DNA of 9,829 bases from assembly GCA_027371625.1 (NCBI GenBank), contig DAHXMQ010000244.1:1-9829 (forward strand). Reading direction: 5' to 3'. This DNA comes from Candidatus Methanoperedentaceae archaeon (GTDB lineage Archaea > Halobacteriota > Methanosarcinia > Methanosarcinales > Methanoperedenaceae). The position numbers and the translations under genes were made by a program. Shown one piece after another: positions 1 to 7,455 of the stretch. The notes under the pieces were generated by a model that made no database searches, had not been told where the DNA came from, and was given only the letters and a program-made list of their open reading frames with translations. Each line of letters opens with the position of its first letter. The first letter of the stretch is position 1.

Positions 1-501
1 GTGAGCGCTCTTGATGAATTAAAAAACTCATTTCCCTCTGCCATCGTAAGCACAGGCATGCAGGCAGACAAGCCGCTTGCGATTATCAAGAAAGAGGCGC
101 TATTGGATGTTGCAGGGAAAGTGAAGGAGATGGGTTTTGGTCATCTTTCCGTGATTACAGGGGTTGATTATAAAGACCATTTTGAGGTTGTATATAACTT
201 CTTTTCCTGGGATAAGAAGGAGAACCTTGTCTTAAAGGTCATCCTTGACCATGAAAACCCGGAGGTGGACTCGCTCACATCGCTCTGGAAAGGCGCTGAC
301 TGGCTTGAGCGGGAAACATACGACCTTCTTGGGATTACATTCGCAGGTCATCCGAATCTTTCAAGGATACTGCTGCCCGGGGGCTGGATGGGACATCCGC
401 TGCGGAAGGATTATGATATGAACACAGAGCAGTTCGTTACCATAGGAGAGGACGGGGAGGACATAGTGAGCACCGACGGAGGGAAGCTGTTGAGGCGGTA
501 G
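1..501 (+). CDS. fpoC: F420H2 dehydrogenase subunit FpoC (NuoC / 30-kDa family)
   Basis: Peripheral-arm subunit that packs against FpoD and links the Fe-S subunits to the membrane arm; it carries no cofactor in known family members. The 166-residue product ends with the family signature at about residues 103-139: ERETYDLLG, then FAGHPNL, a Leu-Pro-Gly-Gly segment and HPLRKDYD, matching the respiratory-chain 30-kDa subunit pattern. Unlike the fused NuoCD or FqoBC proteins of some lineages, it is a separate protein. The GTG at base 1 is the first base of the window, so the true start could lie upstream and no ribosome binding site can be inspected. The stop TAG (499-501) is one base from the fpoD start, and the fpoD Shine-Dalgarno lies inside the fpoC 3' end. 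Identity is firm; only the start is uncertain. Confidence 0.93.
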   Translation: MSALDELKNSFPSAIVSTGMQADKPLAIIKKEALLDVAGKVKEMGFGHLSVITGVDYKDHFEVVYNFFSWDKKENLVLKVILDHENPEVDSLTSLWKGADWLERETYDLLGITFAGHPNLSRILLPGGWMGHPLRKDYDMNTEQFVTIGEDGEDIVSTDGGKLLRR

Positions 502-502
502 C

Positions 503-1651
503 ATGGAAACGGACGAGCTTATAATAAATTTAGGTCCTGTGCATCCAAGCACGCACGGTGTGCTGCGCTTCAAATTGAGGATGGACGGCGAGATAATCAA
601 GGATTGCAGGATTGTTCTGGGCTACCTTCACAGAGGTACTGAAAAACTCGGCGAGATGAAAACATATCTCCAGTTCGTCCCTTATACAGACAGGCTGGAT
701 TATATCTCAGCCATGCCCAATAACTATGCCTATGTAAAAGCAGTTGAGGAGCTCGCTGGAATAGAGGTCCCACTGCGGGCGGAGTATATCCGCGTTCTTG
801 CCATGGAACTCAACAGGATAGTGAACCACATCGTATCCATCGGTTCCCTTCTTCTTGATCTCGGAGCAACCACCATGATAATGTGGGGCTTCCGTGAAAG
901 GGAGAATGCGCTCCAGTTATTCGAGATGCTCTGCGGTGCACGGATGACCTTCAACTACATCAAGCCCGGCGGGGTGAGGGAGGACATTCCTGATGGCTTC
1001 ATCCCGAAACTCAATGAGTTCATAGATGACATGGAAAAGCGAATAGTAGATTACGAGCAGTTGATCAACGATAATGAAATATTCCTCATGAGGATGAAAA
1101 AAATCGGGGTGATAAGCGCGGAGGATGCAGTAAACTACGGCATGACAGGTCCTGCGCTTAGGGGTTCAGGAGTAAATTATGATATCAGGAAGTATGAGCC
1201 ATACTCCATATACCCCGACATTGATTTCAGGGTATGCGTACGCAGCGAAGGGGATAGCTATGCCCGCTATATGGTCAGGATTGATGAGATGAAGGAAAGC
1301 CTCCACATCCTGCGGCAGGTAGTGGATACCATGCCCAAGGCAGAGGTGGTCAGCAGCCCGAAATACGGAATAGCCCCGATGACAGGCACAGCTTCCACTG
1401 TTATGACATATTTCCCGCGGATTTTTACCCCGCCTCAGGGAGAGGTTTACAGCAGGATTGAGGCTCCGAAGGGGGAGCTTGGGTTTTACATCGTGAGCGA
1501 CGGCACGACCAAGCCTTATAGAGTTAAAATACGCTCGCCATCGTTCTGCAACCTTACCGCAATTCCCGAGATGGTGAAGGGACTCAAGATCCCTGACCTG
1601 ATAGCTGCCTTTGGAACAATAGATGTCGTGCTCGGCGATGTGGACAGGTGA
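503..1651 (+). CDS. fpoD: F420H2 dehydrogenase subunit FpoD (NuoD / 49-kDa family)
   Basis: Large peripheral subunit related to [NiFe]-hydrogenase large subunits; with FpoB and FpoH it forms the cavity where methanophenazine or menaquinone is reduced. The 382-residue length is normal for the family. HPSTHG at residues 14-19 gives His18, and DRLDY gives Tyr67. Their separation of 49 residues equals that of the quinone-binding His38/Tyr87 pair of the Thermus enzyme. GYLHRGTEKL follows at 40-49, and the C-terminus has the conserved KGELGFYIVSDGT, RSPSFCNL and GDVDR blocks. No Cys pair for Ni binding is seen, as expected for the NuoD branch. The ATG at 503 is preceded by GAGGCGG (492-498). The stop TGA is embedded in the Shine-Dalgarno of fpoH, which suggests translational coupling. 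Confidence 0.96.
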   Translation: METDELIINLGPVHPSTHGVLRFKLRMDGEIIKDCRIVLGYLHRGTEKLGEMKTYLQFVPYTDRLDYISAMPNNYAYVKAVEELAGIEVPLRAEYIRVLAMELNRIVNHIVSIGSLLLDLGATTMIMWGFRERENALQLFEMLCGARMTFNYIKPGGVREDIPDGFIPKLNEFIDDMEKRIVDYEQLINDNEIFLMRMKKIGVISAEDAVNYGMTGPALRGSGVNYDIRKYEPYSIYPDIDFRVCVRSEGDSYARYMVRIDEMKESLHILRQVVDTMPKAEVVSSPKYGIAPMTGTASTVMTYFPRIFTPPQGEVYSRIEAPKGELGFYIVSDGTTKPYRVKIRSPSFCNLTAIPEMVKGLKIPDLIAAFGTIDVVLGDVDR

Positions 1652-1655
1652 TTGA

Positions 1656-2765
1656 ATGAATGCCTATGAACTTATAGTAAATATTTTAACTGCACTTGGG
1701 GCGTACGAGCCTGTATTAAACATCTTCAAAGCACACGGAGCCGAGTATGTCTTAAAAGTGATAATCGTCTTCGTTGAGATTGTTGTGCTGATGGCTTTTG
1801 TGCTTGTCACGGTTATGTTCCTGACATGGATGGAGCGTAAGGTTGTTGCCATGGTGCAGGTCAGGTACGGACCGATGGTAACAGGGCCACGTGGACTTCT
1901 CCAGCCTGTTATGGACGGGATAAAGCTCATGGGAAAGGAAGATATCATACCTGAAAAAGCTGATAAATGGCTGTTTACGCTTGCGCCTTTTATAGTATTT
2001 ATCCCTGCGATTCTTGTATTTGTTCCCATTCCCTTCGGGGATTACCTTATCATCTCTGACCTCAGGGTCGGGCTTCTGTATATCATTGCGATTTCCGCAA
2101 TCTCGCCCGTTGCTATTCTGCTTGCAGGATGGGCGTCCAATAATAAGTATTCGCTGCTCGGGGCAATGAGGGCTGTTGCCCAGGATATCAGTTACACAAT
2201 ACCATTGGCTTTAGCCGCGATAGCAGTGGTTCTGTTCACAGGCTCCCTGAGCACTGTCGATATTGTAAATGCACAGAGCGGAACGTGGTTCGGGATAATC
2301 CCGAAGTGGTTCATATTCCTCCAGCCGCTTGGGTTTATTTTATTCCTTATAGCCTCCATCGCTGAAATGGGACGCATACCCTTCGATTTCCAGGAATCTG
2401 AATCCGAGCTTGTCGCAGGTTTCTTTATAGAATACAGCGGGATGAAATTTGCCATGTTCTTCCTCGCAGAATACGCCCATTTGTTCGCAGTCTCGGCAAT
2501 AGTGGTCACGTTATTCCTTGGAGGCTGGAACGGTCCGATACCTTCTTTTTTACCGGCTTTTGCAGTTCCCCTCGTCTCGCTTGTATATTTCCTGATTAAA
2601 ACCTATGCTGTAATATTCTTTGCAATGTGGCTTCGTGACACTGTGCCAAGGGTGCGAATCGACCAGCTTCTCAATCTTGGATGGAAAATCATGGTGCCTC
2701 TTGCATTGTTGAACCTTCTGGTGACAGGTTTCCTCGTGACTATTCTTGCGAACGGGGTGATATGA
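1656..2765 (+). CDS. fpoH: F420H2 dehydrogenase membrane subunit FpoH (NuoH / ND1 family)
   Basis: Membrane 'heel' subunit that closes the electron-acceptor cavity and begins the proton path. The 369 residues contain about eight hydrophobic segments (roughly 33-57, 104-126, 137-160, 182-197, 218-236, 264-288, 298-325, 345-366). Family motifs are clear: WMERK at 58-62, RYGP at 70-73, KLMGKED at 90-96, AGWASNNKYSLLGAMR at 157-172, AEMGRIPFD at 236-244, ESESELVAGF at 247-256, IEYSGMKF at 258-265, and RDTVPRVRIDQL at 327-338. Oddity: the conserved SYE motif of the proton channel reads SYT (Thr181), with Asp177 one helical turn earlier. The other acidic residues (Glu237, Asp244, Glu247, 249, 251, 259, 272) are present. 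The start is four bases after fpoD with AGGTGAT just upstream. Confidence 0.96.
   Translation: MNAYELIVNILTALGAYEPVLNIFKAHGAEYVLKVIIVFVEIVVLMAFVLVTVMFLTWMERKVVAMVQVRYGPMVTGPRGLLQPVMDGIKLMGKEDIIPEKADKWLFTLAPFIVFIPAILVFVPIPFGDYLIISDLRVGLLYIIAISAISPVAILLAGWASNNKYSLLGAMRAVAQDISYTIPLALAAIAVVLFTGSLSTVDIVNAQSGTWFGIIPKWFIFLQPLGFILFLIASIAEMGRIPFDFQESESELVAGFFIEYSGMKFAMFFLAEYAHLFAVSAIVVTLFLGGWNGPIPSFLPAFAVPLVSLVYFLIKTYAVIFFAMWLRDTVPRVRIDQLLNLGWKIMVPLALLNLLVTGFLVTILANGVI
2754..2761 (+). promoter_or_regulatory. Shine-Dalgarno GGGGTGAT that points to the fpoI start at 2765
   Basis: GGGGTGAT lies three bases before ATG 2765. The same GGTGAT plus 3-nt spacing occurs before fpoH (1647-1652) and fpoN (7443-7448), and the GGTG core sits at the same distance before fpoJ1, fpoL and fpoM. 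This register favours ATG 2765 over ATG 2762. A competing site is GGAG at 2781-2784, seven bases before ATG 2792, so initiation at 2792 cannot be excluded. Confidence 0.6.
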
Positions 2766-3181
2766 TGGTATGGATAACCAGGAGATGGACAATGAGCGGT
2801 ATAATAAAAGGGCTCATCGTCACCATGAAACATGTCCTGCACATCGGGAATAGACCCACGGTAACAATCCAATACCCTTATGAGCGCATGAAGCTCTCGC
2901 CGAGGTTCAGGGGTCTGCATGCAGTGGATGAGAATGCCTGCATCGGCTGCGGGATATGCGAGGTGAACTGCCCGAATGGTACGATTACCATAGTGAAATA
3001 CGGCACACGATGGTTCCCTCAGTTCAATATAGGGATGTGCATGTTCTGTGGGCTCTGCGTTGATGTGTGCCCCATGAATGCCATTAAAATGACAGGCAAC
3101 TATGAGCTTGCGGATTATACAAGGGAGAGCCTGATATACACGCCTGAAAGGCTGCTCTTCAGCAAAGAGGTGAAACAGTGA
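2765..3181 (+). CDS. fpoI: F420H2 dehydrogenase Fe-S subunit FpoI (NuoI / 23-kDa family)
   Basis: Ferredoxin-like peripheral subunit that carries two [4Fe-4S] clusters and passes electrons toward the cluster next to the acceptor site. From ATG 2765 the product has 138 residues. An amphipathic N-terminal stretch (IIKGLIVTMKHVL) is followed by VTIQYPYER and two cluster motifs: CIGCGICEVNCP (Cys59, 62, 65, 69) and CMFCGLCVDVCP (Cys92, 95, 98, 102). The reading frame is open back to 2681 within fpoH, but that extension has no family resemblance. Candidate starts are 2762 (ATGA overlap with the fpoH stop), 2765 (best match to the operon's Shine-Dalgarno register) and 2792 (129 residues, with its own GGAG). 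The stop TGA overlaps the GTG start of fpoJ1. Identity is certain; the exact start is not. Confidence 0.93.
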   Translation: MVWITRRWTMSGIIKGLIVTMKHVLHIGNRPTVTIQYPYERMKLSPRFRGLHAVDENACIGCGICEVNCPNGTITIVKYGTRWFPQFNIGMCMFCGLCVDVCPMNAIKMTGNYELADYTRESLIYTPERLLFSKEVKQ

Positions 3182-3426
3182 TCTCGGATATCGTATTTTT
3201 AGTCATCTCTCTTATCACGATTCTTTCATCCATCATGGTGGTACAGGCAAAAAAATTAGTCCACAGTGCTGTTTATCTTGCAGGTACTCTCATCGGCACA
3301 GCAGGGCTTTTCCTTCTTCTTGAGGCAGAGTTCATCGCATGGATACAGGTGCTTGTTTATGTGGGTGCTGTTATCACGCTCATATTGTTCACCATAATGC
3401 TGACAAGGAAAGGAGAGGAGGAATAA
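3178..3426 (+). CDS. fpoJ1: F420H2 dehydrogenase subunit FpoJ, N-terminal half (NuoJ TM1-3)
   Basis: First part of a split NuoJ/ND6 subunit, a membrane protein of the proton channel between H and K. The 82 residues form three hydrophobic helices (about 4-23, 28-48, 53-75). They end with the NuoJ TM3 signature AWIQVLVYVGAVITLILF, including Tyr61, where the family has the pi-bulge helix that changes shape during turnover; Glu51 precedes it. Translation starts at GTG 3178, overlapping the fpoI stop by 4 nt, with GAGGTGA (3167-3173) in the same register as other starts of the operon. The acidic tail RKGEEE ends at a TAA one base before the next gene. Splitting of FpoJ is known in Methanosarcina, so this is not evidence of damage. 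Confidence 0.9.
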   Translation: MISDIVFLVISLITILSSIMVVQAKKLVHSAVYLAGTLIGTAGLFLLLEAEFIAWIQVLVYVGAVITLILFTIMLTRKGEEE

Positions 3427-3427
3427 A

Positions 3428-3679
3428 ATGCCAAACAAACTCGCCAATCTCTTAATCGCCCTTCTCTTATTCGCGGTATTATTCCTGGCAATCGACAACA
3501 GTTACACCGAACTGGCAGTAAAAAATGAGGTAATTCCTGTCAGTATAGGGGGTATTGCAGGCGGGTCTGATATCAGGTACGGAATATTCAGCGATTTTGT
3601 TTTTCCTTTCGAACTGCTTTCACTGCTGTTGCTTGCTGCATTAATCGGCGCTCTTTACATAGCGAAAAAGGAGGCTTAG
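3428..3679 (+). CDS. fpoJ2: F420H2 dehydrogenase subunit FpoJ, C-terminal half (NuoJ TM4-5)
   Basis: Second part of the split NuoJ. The 83 residues contain one helix at about 5-22, a polar outer loop (roughly 23-55) and a second helix at about 58-80. The last helix carries the NuoJ C-terminal pattern [18 protein letters not shown] followed by YIAKKEA. FpoJ1 plus FpoJ2 (165 residues) equals about one bacterial NuoJ without a missing segment. The ATG has its own strong GGAGG (3417-3421, 6-nt spacing), located in the end of fpoJ1, so it is an independently initiated gene and not a frameshift product. A stop codon and one spacer base separate the two halves. Confidence 0.88.
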   Translation: MPNKLANLLIALLLFAVLFLAIDNSYTELAVKNEVIPVSIGGIAGGSDIRYGIFSDFVFPFELLSLLLLAALIGALYIAKKEA

Positions 3680-3680
3680 G

Positions 3681-3977
3681 ATGCTTTATTATTATCTTCT
3701 GGTTTCAGCAATCATATTCACAGTAGGCTCGTACGGAATAATCACGCAGAGAAGCGGGATTAAAATCCTGATGTGCATCGAGCTTCTTTTGAACTCGGCA
3801 AACCTCAACCTCGTGGCATTCTCAAGCTACAACGGCAATGCCTCAGGTCAGGTATTCGCTGCGTTCTCGATCGCCATAGCAGCAGCGGAAGCAGCCATCG
3901 GGTTTGCAATATTAGTTGCGTTATTCAGGGTACGCGATACCATCAATCTCGATAATATCGATATCCTGAGGTGGTAA
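3681..3977 (+). CDS. fpoK: F420H2 dehydrogenase subunit FpoK (NuoK / ND4L family)
   Basis: Small three-helix membrane subunit related to MrpC, part of the central hydrophilic axis for proton transfer. It has 98 residues, close to the usual 100. The two buried glutamates of the family are present: Glu34 in [16 protein letters not shown] (TM2) and Glu70 in [17 protein letters not shown] (TM3). The C-terminus [11 protein letters not shown] resembles the NuoK tail. The ATG follows the fpoJ2 stop by one base and is served by AAGGAGG (3668-3674). fpoL starts one base after its stop. Confidence 0.95.
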   Translation: MLYYYLLVSAIIFTVGSYGIITQRSGIKILMCIELLLNSANLNLVAFSSYNGNASGQVFAAFSIAIAAAEAAIGFAILVALFRVRDTINLDNIDILRW

Positions 3978-3978
3978 T

Positions 3979-5949
3979 ATGTTCAGCGACTATGCAGCAT
4001 TAATAGTATTATTGCCTGTGATTGGCTTTGTACTAACGCTTTTCCTCGGAAAGAAGCTCCCTTCAGGTGGTGCATATATTCCAATCGCAGCAATCCTCGG
4101 CTCGTTTATCATCTCGCTCGGTATTTTCCTTGAGATATACCCTGATAAGGTAATCCAGCAGTCCTGGAACTGGTTCGCAGGAATGAACCTCGGCATACTG
4201 ATAGACCCTCTTGCAATCGTGATGCTCCTGATGGTTTCTTTCGTAAGCCTTCTAATACACATCTATGCAGTGGGATACATGGCACACGACCCTGCTAAGC
4301 CTCGTTATTTCGCCGAGACCTCGTTGTTCACGGCGGCGATGCTTGCTGTCGTTCTCTCGGACAACGTACTGCAGTTCTTCATAGCATGGGAGATTGTCGG
4401 GCTTTGCTCCTATCTCTTGATAGGTTTCTGGTACCACAAACCAGCAGCAGCAGCCGCTGCAAAAAAGGCTTTCCTTGTAACAAGGGTGGGCGACGTATTA
4501 TTCCTTGCAGGAATCGTGCTGCTCTATGTCAATATGAGCCAGATTATCGCATCCCATGCATTCACACTGCCGCAGGGCAATTTCATTCTTCAGTTCAAGT
4601 CCATGTTTGATGCAATACCACAGATTGATCCAAGGCAATTGACCTACATTACATTACTTTTCTTCGGGGGCGCTGTTGGTAAGAGCGGTCAGTTCCCATT
4701 GCATGGCTGGCTTCCGGATGCCATGGAAGGCCCTACAACGGTTTCAGCTTTGATCCATGCTGCCACGATGGTGACTGCTGGTGTATATCTTGTTGCAAGG
4801 ACATTCCCCATGTTTGTAGCTGCACCTGATTCGCTCCTCGTGGTTGCATACATAGGCGGATTCACTGCGCTATTCGCTGCCACGATGGGAATTGTGATGA
4901 ATGATATTAAAAGGGTGCTGGCATACTCGACCGTCAGCCAGCTCGGGTATATGATGCTTGCGCTCGGAACAGCAGGAATAGCAATCGGCGCTAAAGCTGT
5001 GGGGATATCCGTGTTCCACCTCATAAGCCATGCCTTCTTCAAGGCTCTTTTGTTCCTCTGCGCAGGAAGCGTCATCCATGCCGTGGGCACGAACGACATA
5101 CGGGAAATGGGAGGATTATTTAGCAAGATGAAGATCACGGCAATTACCATGATAATCGCCTCGCTTTCACTTTCAGGTATCGGTGTCCCGTTAATTGATC
5201 TTGGTATCCCGGTTAATATAGCCACGTCGGGATTCTTCAGCAAGGATGCCATAATAGAAGGCGCATTCGAATTCGGGGATAAAACGGGGAATTTCATTCC
5301 CTATATTTTTGCGATTCTTGCAGCGCTACTTACCTCAATCTACATCTTCAGGCTGTGGTTCATGACATTTTCAGGAACGCCCCGCTCCGAGAAGCATGCC
5401 CATGAATCACCGAACGTGATGACAATACCGCTCATTGTTCTTGCTGCACTTGCGCTGCTCTTTGGCTACTCGCAGACAGGATTCTACAATTATCTTGAGA
5501 AAAATTTTAGACTCATGAACGTATTTGTACCCGTTCATCAGGAGGCATCCCCGCCATCGTTAATAATAACGCTGCTTCCTCTAATCATGGGTATTGCGGG
5601 TCTTCTGATATCGTATGCGATCTACCACAGGAGGATGCTGGATATGAGTAAGCTTGTATCATCGCAGAACCCGCTGTATAAACTTCTGATAAAAAGATAT
5701 TATGAACCTGGACTCTCGGCAGACATAATAGGTGTGAAAATTACTCACGGCGTTGCAGCACAGTCGGGCGAATTCGTGGACAGGAAGATAATCGACGGGC
5801 TTATCATTGATAATGTCATTAGCAACTCGCTTATAAAGTTTGGCGATGTTGCAAAGAAAATACAGACAGGCGTAGTCCAGAACTATGCTTCGATAGTATT
5901 GCTCGGAATAGGTCTGCTTGTAATTTTACTCATGCTCGGAGGTGCTTAG
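3979..5949 (+). CDS. fpoL: F420H2 dehydrogenase antiporter-like subunit FpoL (NuoL / ND5 family)
   Basis: Distal proton-pumping subunit of the membrane arm. The 656 residues form the Mrp-antiporter core plus a C-terminal extension corresponding to the lateral helix and final anchor helix (last TM about 637-654). Key residues are visible: Glu138 in AWEIVGLCSYLLIGFWY (TM5), Lys235 in GKSGQFPLHGWLPDAMEGP (TM7), His260 in ALIHAATMVTAGVYLVAR, Lys311 in DIKRVLAYSTVSQLGY (TM8), His347, His351 and Lys355 in HLISHAFFKALLF, and Lys422 in GFFSKDAI (TM12). Between the SLSGIG segment and GFFSKD the protein carries about ten residues more than I expect from E. coli NuoL (around 402-415). A run of six Ala at 156-161 follows TM5. 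GAGGTG (3968-3973) precedes the ATG; the stop directly abuts fpoM. Confidence 0.96.
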   Translation: MFSDYAALIVLLPVIGFVLTLFLGKKLPSGGAYIPIAAILGSFIISLGIFLEIYPDKVIQQSWNWFAGMNLGILIDPLAIVMLLMVSFVSLLIHIYAVGYMAHDPAKPRYFAETSLFTAAMLAVVLSDNVLQFFIAWEIVGLCSYLLIGFWYHKPAAAAAAKKAFLVTRVGDVLFLAGIVLLYVNMSQIIASHAFTLPQGNFILQFKSMFDAIPQIDPRQLTYITLLFFGGAVGKSGQFPLHGWLPDAMEGPTTVSALIHAATMVTAGVYLVARTFPMFVAAPDSLLVVAYIGGFTALFAATMGIVMNDIKRVLAYSTVSQLGYMMLALGTAGIAIGAKAVGISVFHLISHAFFKALLFLCAGSVIHAVGTNDIREMGGLFSKMKITAITMIIASLSLSGIGVPLIDLGIPVNIATSGFFSKDAIIEGAFEFGDKTGNFIPYIFAILAALLTSIYIFRLWFMTFSGTPRSEKHAHESPNVMTIPLIVLAALALLFGYSQTGFYNYLEKNFRLMNVFVPVHQEASPPSLIITLLPLIMGIAGLLISYAIYHRRMLDMSKLVSSQNPLYKLLIKRYYEPGLSADIIGVKITHGVAAQSGEFVDRKIIDGLIIDNVISNSLIKFGDVAKKIQTGVVQNYASIVLLGIGLLVILLMLGGA

Positions 5950-7455
5950 ATGGCTTTGATTTCACTGATGATTGCAATACCATTAATCGGGGCGATTATA
6001 ACATTCCTGACAAGAACAAGGCAGCAGGCGCGTGCAATCGCACTTATAAGTTCCGGAATATCGCTTATTATATCCCTGTTTTTACTTTCAAGATTCTCAA
6101 GCAGCATCTCAGCCCCCCAGTTTCTTGAATCCACGCAATGGATTGCAAGCCTCGGTGTAAACCTGAAGTTCGGGGTCGATGGCATAGGGCTTCCGCTTGT
6201 GCTTCTGTCCAATATAGTCATCCCTCTCACCGTCGTATTTGCATGGGGCGAGACAAAGCAGGCAAACCAGTTCTACGGTTTGATACTCCTTGAGCAGGTT
6301 GGCGTTCTGGGAGTTTTCACATCCCTTGACTTCTTTGTATTCTACATATTCTGGGAAATCGTGCTCATACCCATGTACTTCCTCATCAGCCTCTGGGGAG
6401 GACCGAGAAAGGACTATTCTGCAATCAAGTTCTTCATATACACGCATGTGGCAAGCCTCGTGATGCTGCTTGCGATATTTACCCTCTACTTCATGGCTCC
6501 TCCTGTTGATCCCTTCACAGGTCAGCGTACGTTTGACATGTTCTATCTGTTGAACTCTTACCAGATAATCGCTTCACCGATATTGAAAGATGCCATATTC
6601 CTTGCATTATTGTTCGGTTTTATCGTGAAGATGCCAGCAGTTCCATTCCATACCTGGCTTCCAGATGCTCACGTCGAGGCACCTACGGCAGGCAGCGTCA
6701 TACTTGCTGCGTTATTGCTCAAGATGGGCGGCTATGGTCTTTTCAGGATTATACTCCCCATTCTTCCCTTCTCAGGCTCGCCCGGTAAATTGATTACTTT
6801 AATGGCGATAATCGCTATATTGAGCATACTATGGGGAACGTTCCTTGCCCTTGCGCAGCGCGACCTCAAGAAGATGGTGGCTTACTCAAGCATAAGCCAC
6901 ATGGGTTATGTGATGCTCGGCGCAGCAGCCCTAATCCCGCTCTCCGTAAGCGGGGCGATGTTCCAGATGTTCTCGCATGGACTTATCACATGCGTGCTCT
7001 TCATGTCGTGCGGCGTAATCCAGCACAGTGCAGGAACGAGGATAATCGGCAACCTTGGAGGGATAGCAAAGCACATGCCCAAGCTTGCGTTCCTTATGAT
7101 GGCTGGATTCCTTGCATCGCTTGGGTTGCCTGCAATGAGCGGATTCGTAGCAGAATTCCTCGTGCTGGTCAATTCGTATATCACCCTGCCCACGTTCGTG
7201 ATACTTGCACTCTTCGGCATCGTGTTCACGGCAGGGTACCATCTCTGGGCAATGCAGAGAGCGGTATTCGGCACCTACAATGAAAAACTCGGGCATATAC
7301 ACGACGGCGCAGGCTACGAGATTGCAGCAATGGCAATACTCGTGCTGCTGATAATATTCTTCGGGCTTAACCCGAGCCCTGTGCTTAACATGATGACCAC
7401 CAATGCAAACCAGCTTGTAGCACTTGCCGCGGGGTTGAAAGGGGTGATAACATGA
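5950..7455 (+). CDS. fpoM: F420H2 dehydrogenase antiporter-like subunit FpoM (NuoM / ND4 family)
   Basis: Second antiporter-like pump of the membrane arm, 501 residues and about 14 hydrophobic helices. Diagnostic features are LKFGVDGIGLPLVLLSN near 72-88, Glu136 in FYIFWEIVLIPMYFLI (TM5), Lys227 in FIVKMPAVPFHTWLPDAHVEA (TM7 region), Lys258 in LLKMGGYGLFR (TM8), DLKKMVAYSSISHMGY at 305-320, His343 in MFSHGL, and Glu402 in GFVAEF (TM12). NuoM has Glu at this last position where L and N have Lys, which separates this gene from its two paralogues. The ATG immediately follows the fpoL stop and has GGAGGTG at 5938-5944. The last codons overlap fpoN by 4 nt (ATGA). Confidence 0.96.
   Translation: MALISLMIAIPLIGAIITFLTRTRQQARAIALISSGISLIISLFLLSRFSSSISAPQFLESTQWIASLGVNLKFGVDGIGLPLVLLSNIVIPLTVVFAWGETKQANQFYGLILLEQVGVLGVFTSLDFFVFYIFWEIVLIPMYFLISLWGGPRKDYSAIKFFIYTHVASLVMLLAIFTLYFMAPPVDPFTGQRTFDMFYLLNSYQIIASPILKDAIFLALLFGFIVKMPAVPFHTWLPDAHVEAPTAGSVILAALLLKMGGYGLFRIILPILPFSGSPGKLITLMAIIAILSILWGTFLALAQRDLKKMVAYSSISHMGYVMLGAAALIPLSVSGAMFQMFSHGLITCVLFMSCGVIQHSAGTRIIGNLGGIAKHMPKLAFLMMAGFLASLGLPAMSGFVAEFLVLVNSYITLPTFVILALFGIVFTAGYHLWAMQRAVFGTYNEKLGHIHDGAGYEIAAMAILVLLIIFFGLNPSPVLNMMTTNANQLVALAAGLKGVIT

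Noticed and set aside
2391..2393. Gln246 in the FpoH motif PFDFQESESEL, where many bacterial proteins have Pro.
   Set aside because: This position varies across the family (human ND1 has Ala as I recall), so it is not a meaningful loss.
2681..2764. N-terminal extension of fpoI back to ATG 2681.
   Set aside because: The extension lies entirely within the conserved C-terminal helix of fpoH, has no Shine-Dalgarno at 2681, and adds residues with no NuoI resemblance.
3420..3430. Frameshift or programmed slippage joining fpoJ1 and fpoJ2.
   Set aside because: There is a clean TAA stop, a strong GGAGG and a new ATG. The same split is known in Methanosarcina, so two genes are the simpler reading.
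4440..4462. GCA-type triplet run giving six consecutive Ala in FpoL, considered as a slippage tract.
   Set aside because: It is short, in frame, mixed in codon choice, and located in a loop where small residues are common.
4689..5297. A 202-codon open frame on the minus strand inside fpoL.
   Set aside because: It is fully antisense to a strongly conserved coding region with intact pump residues. Its translation is low-complexity and has no recognisable domain or ribosome binding site.
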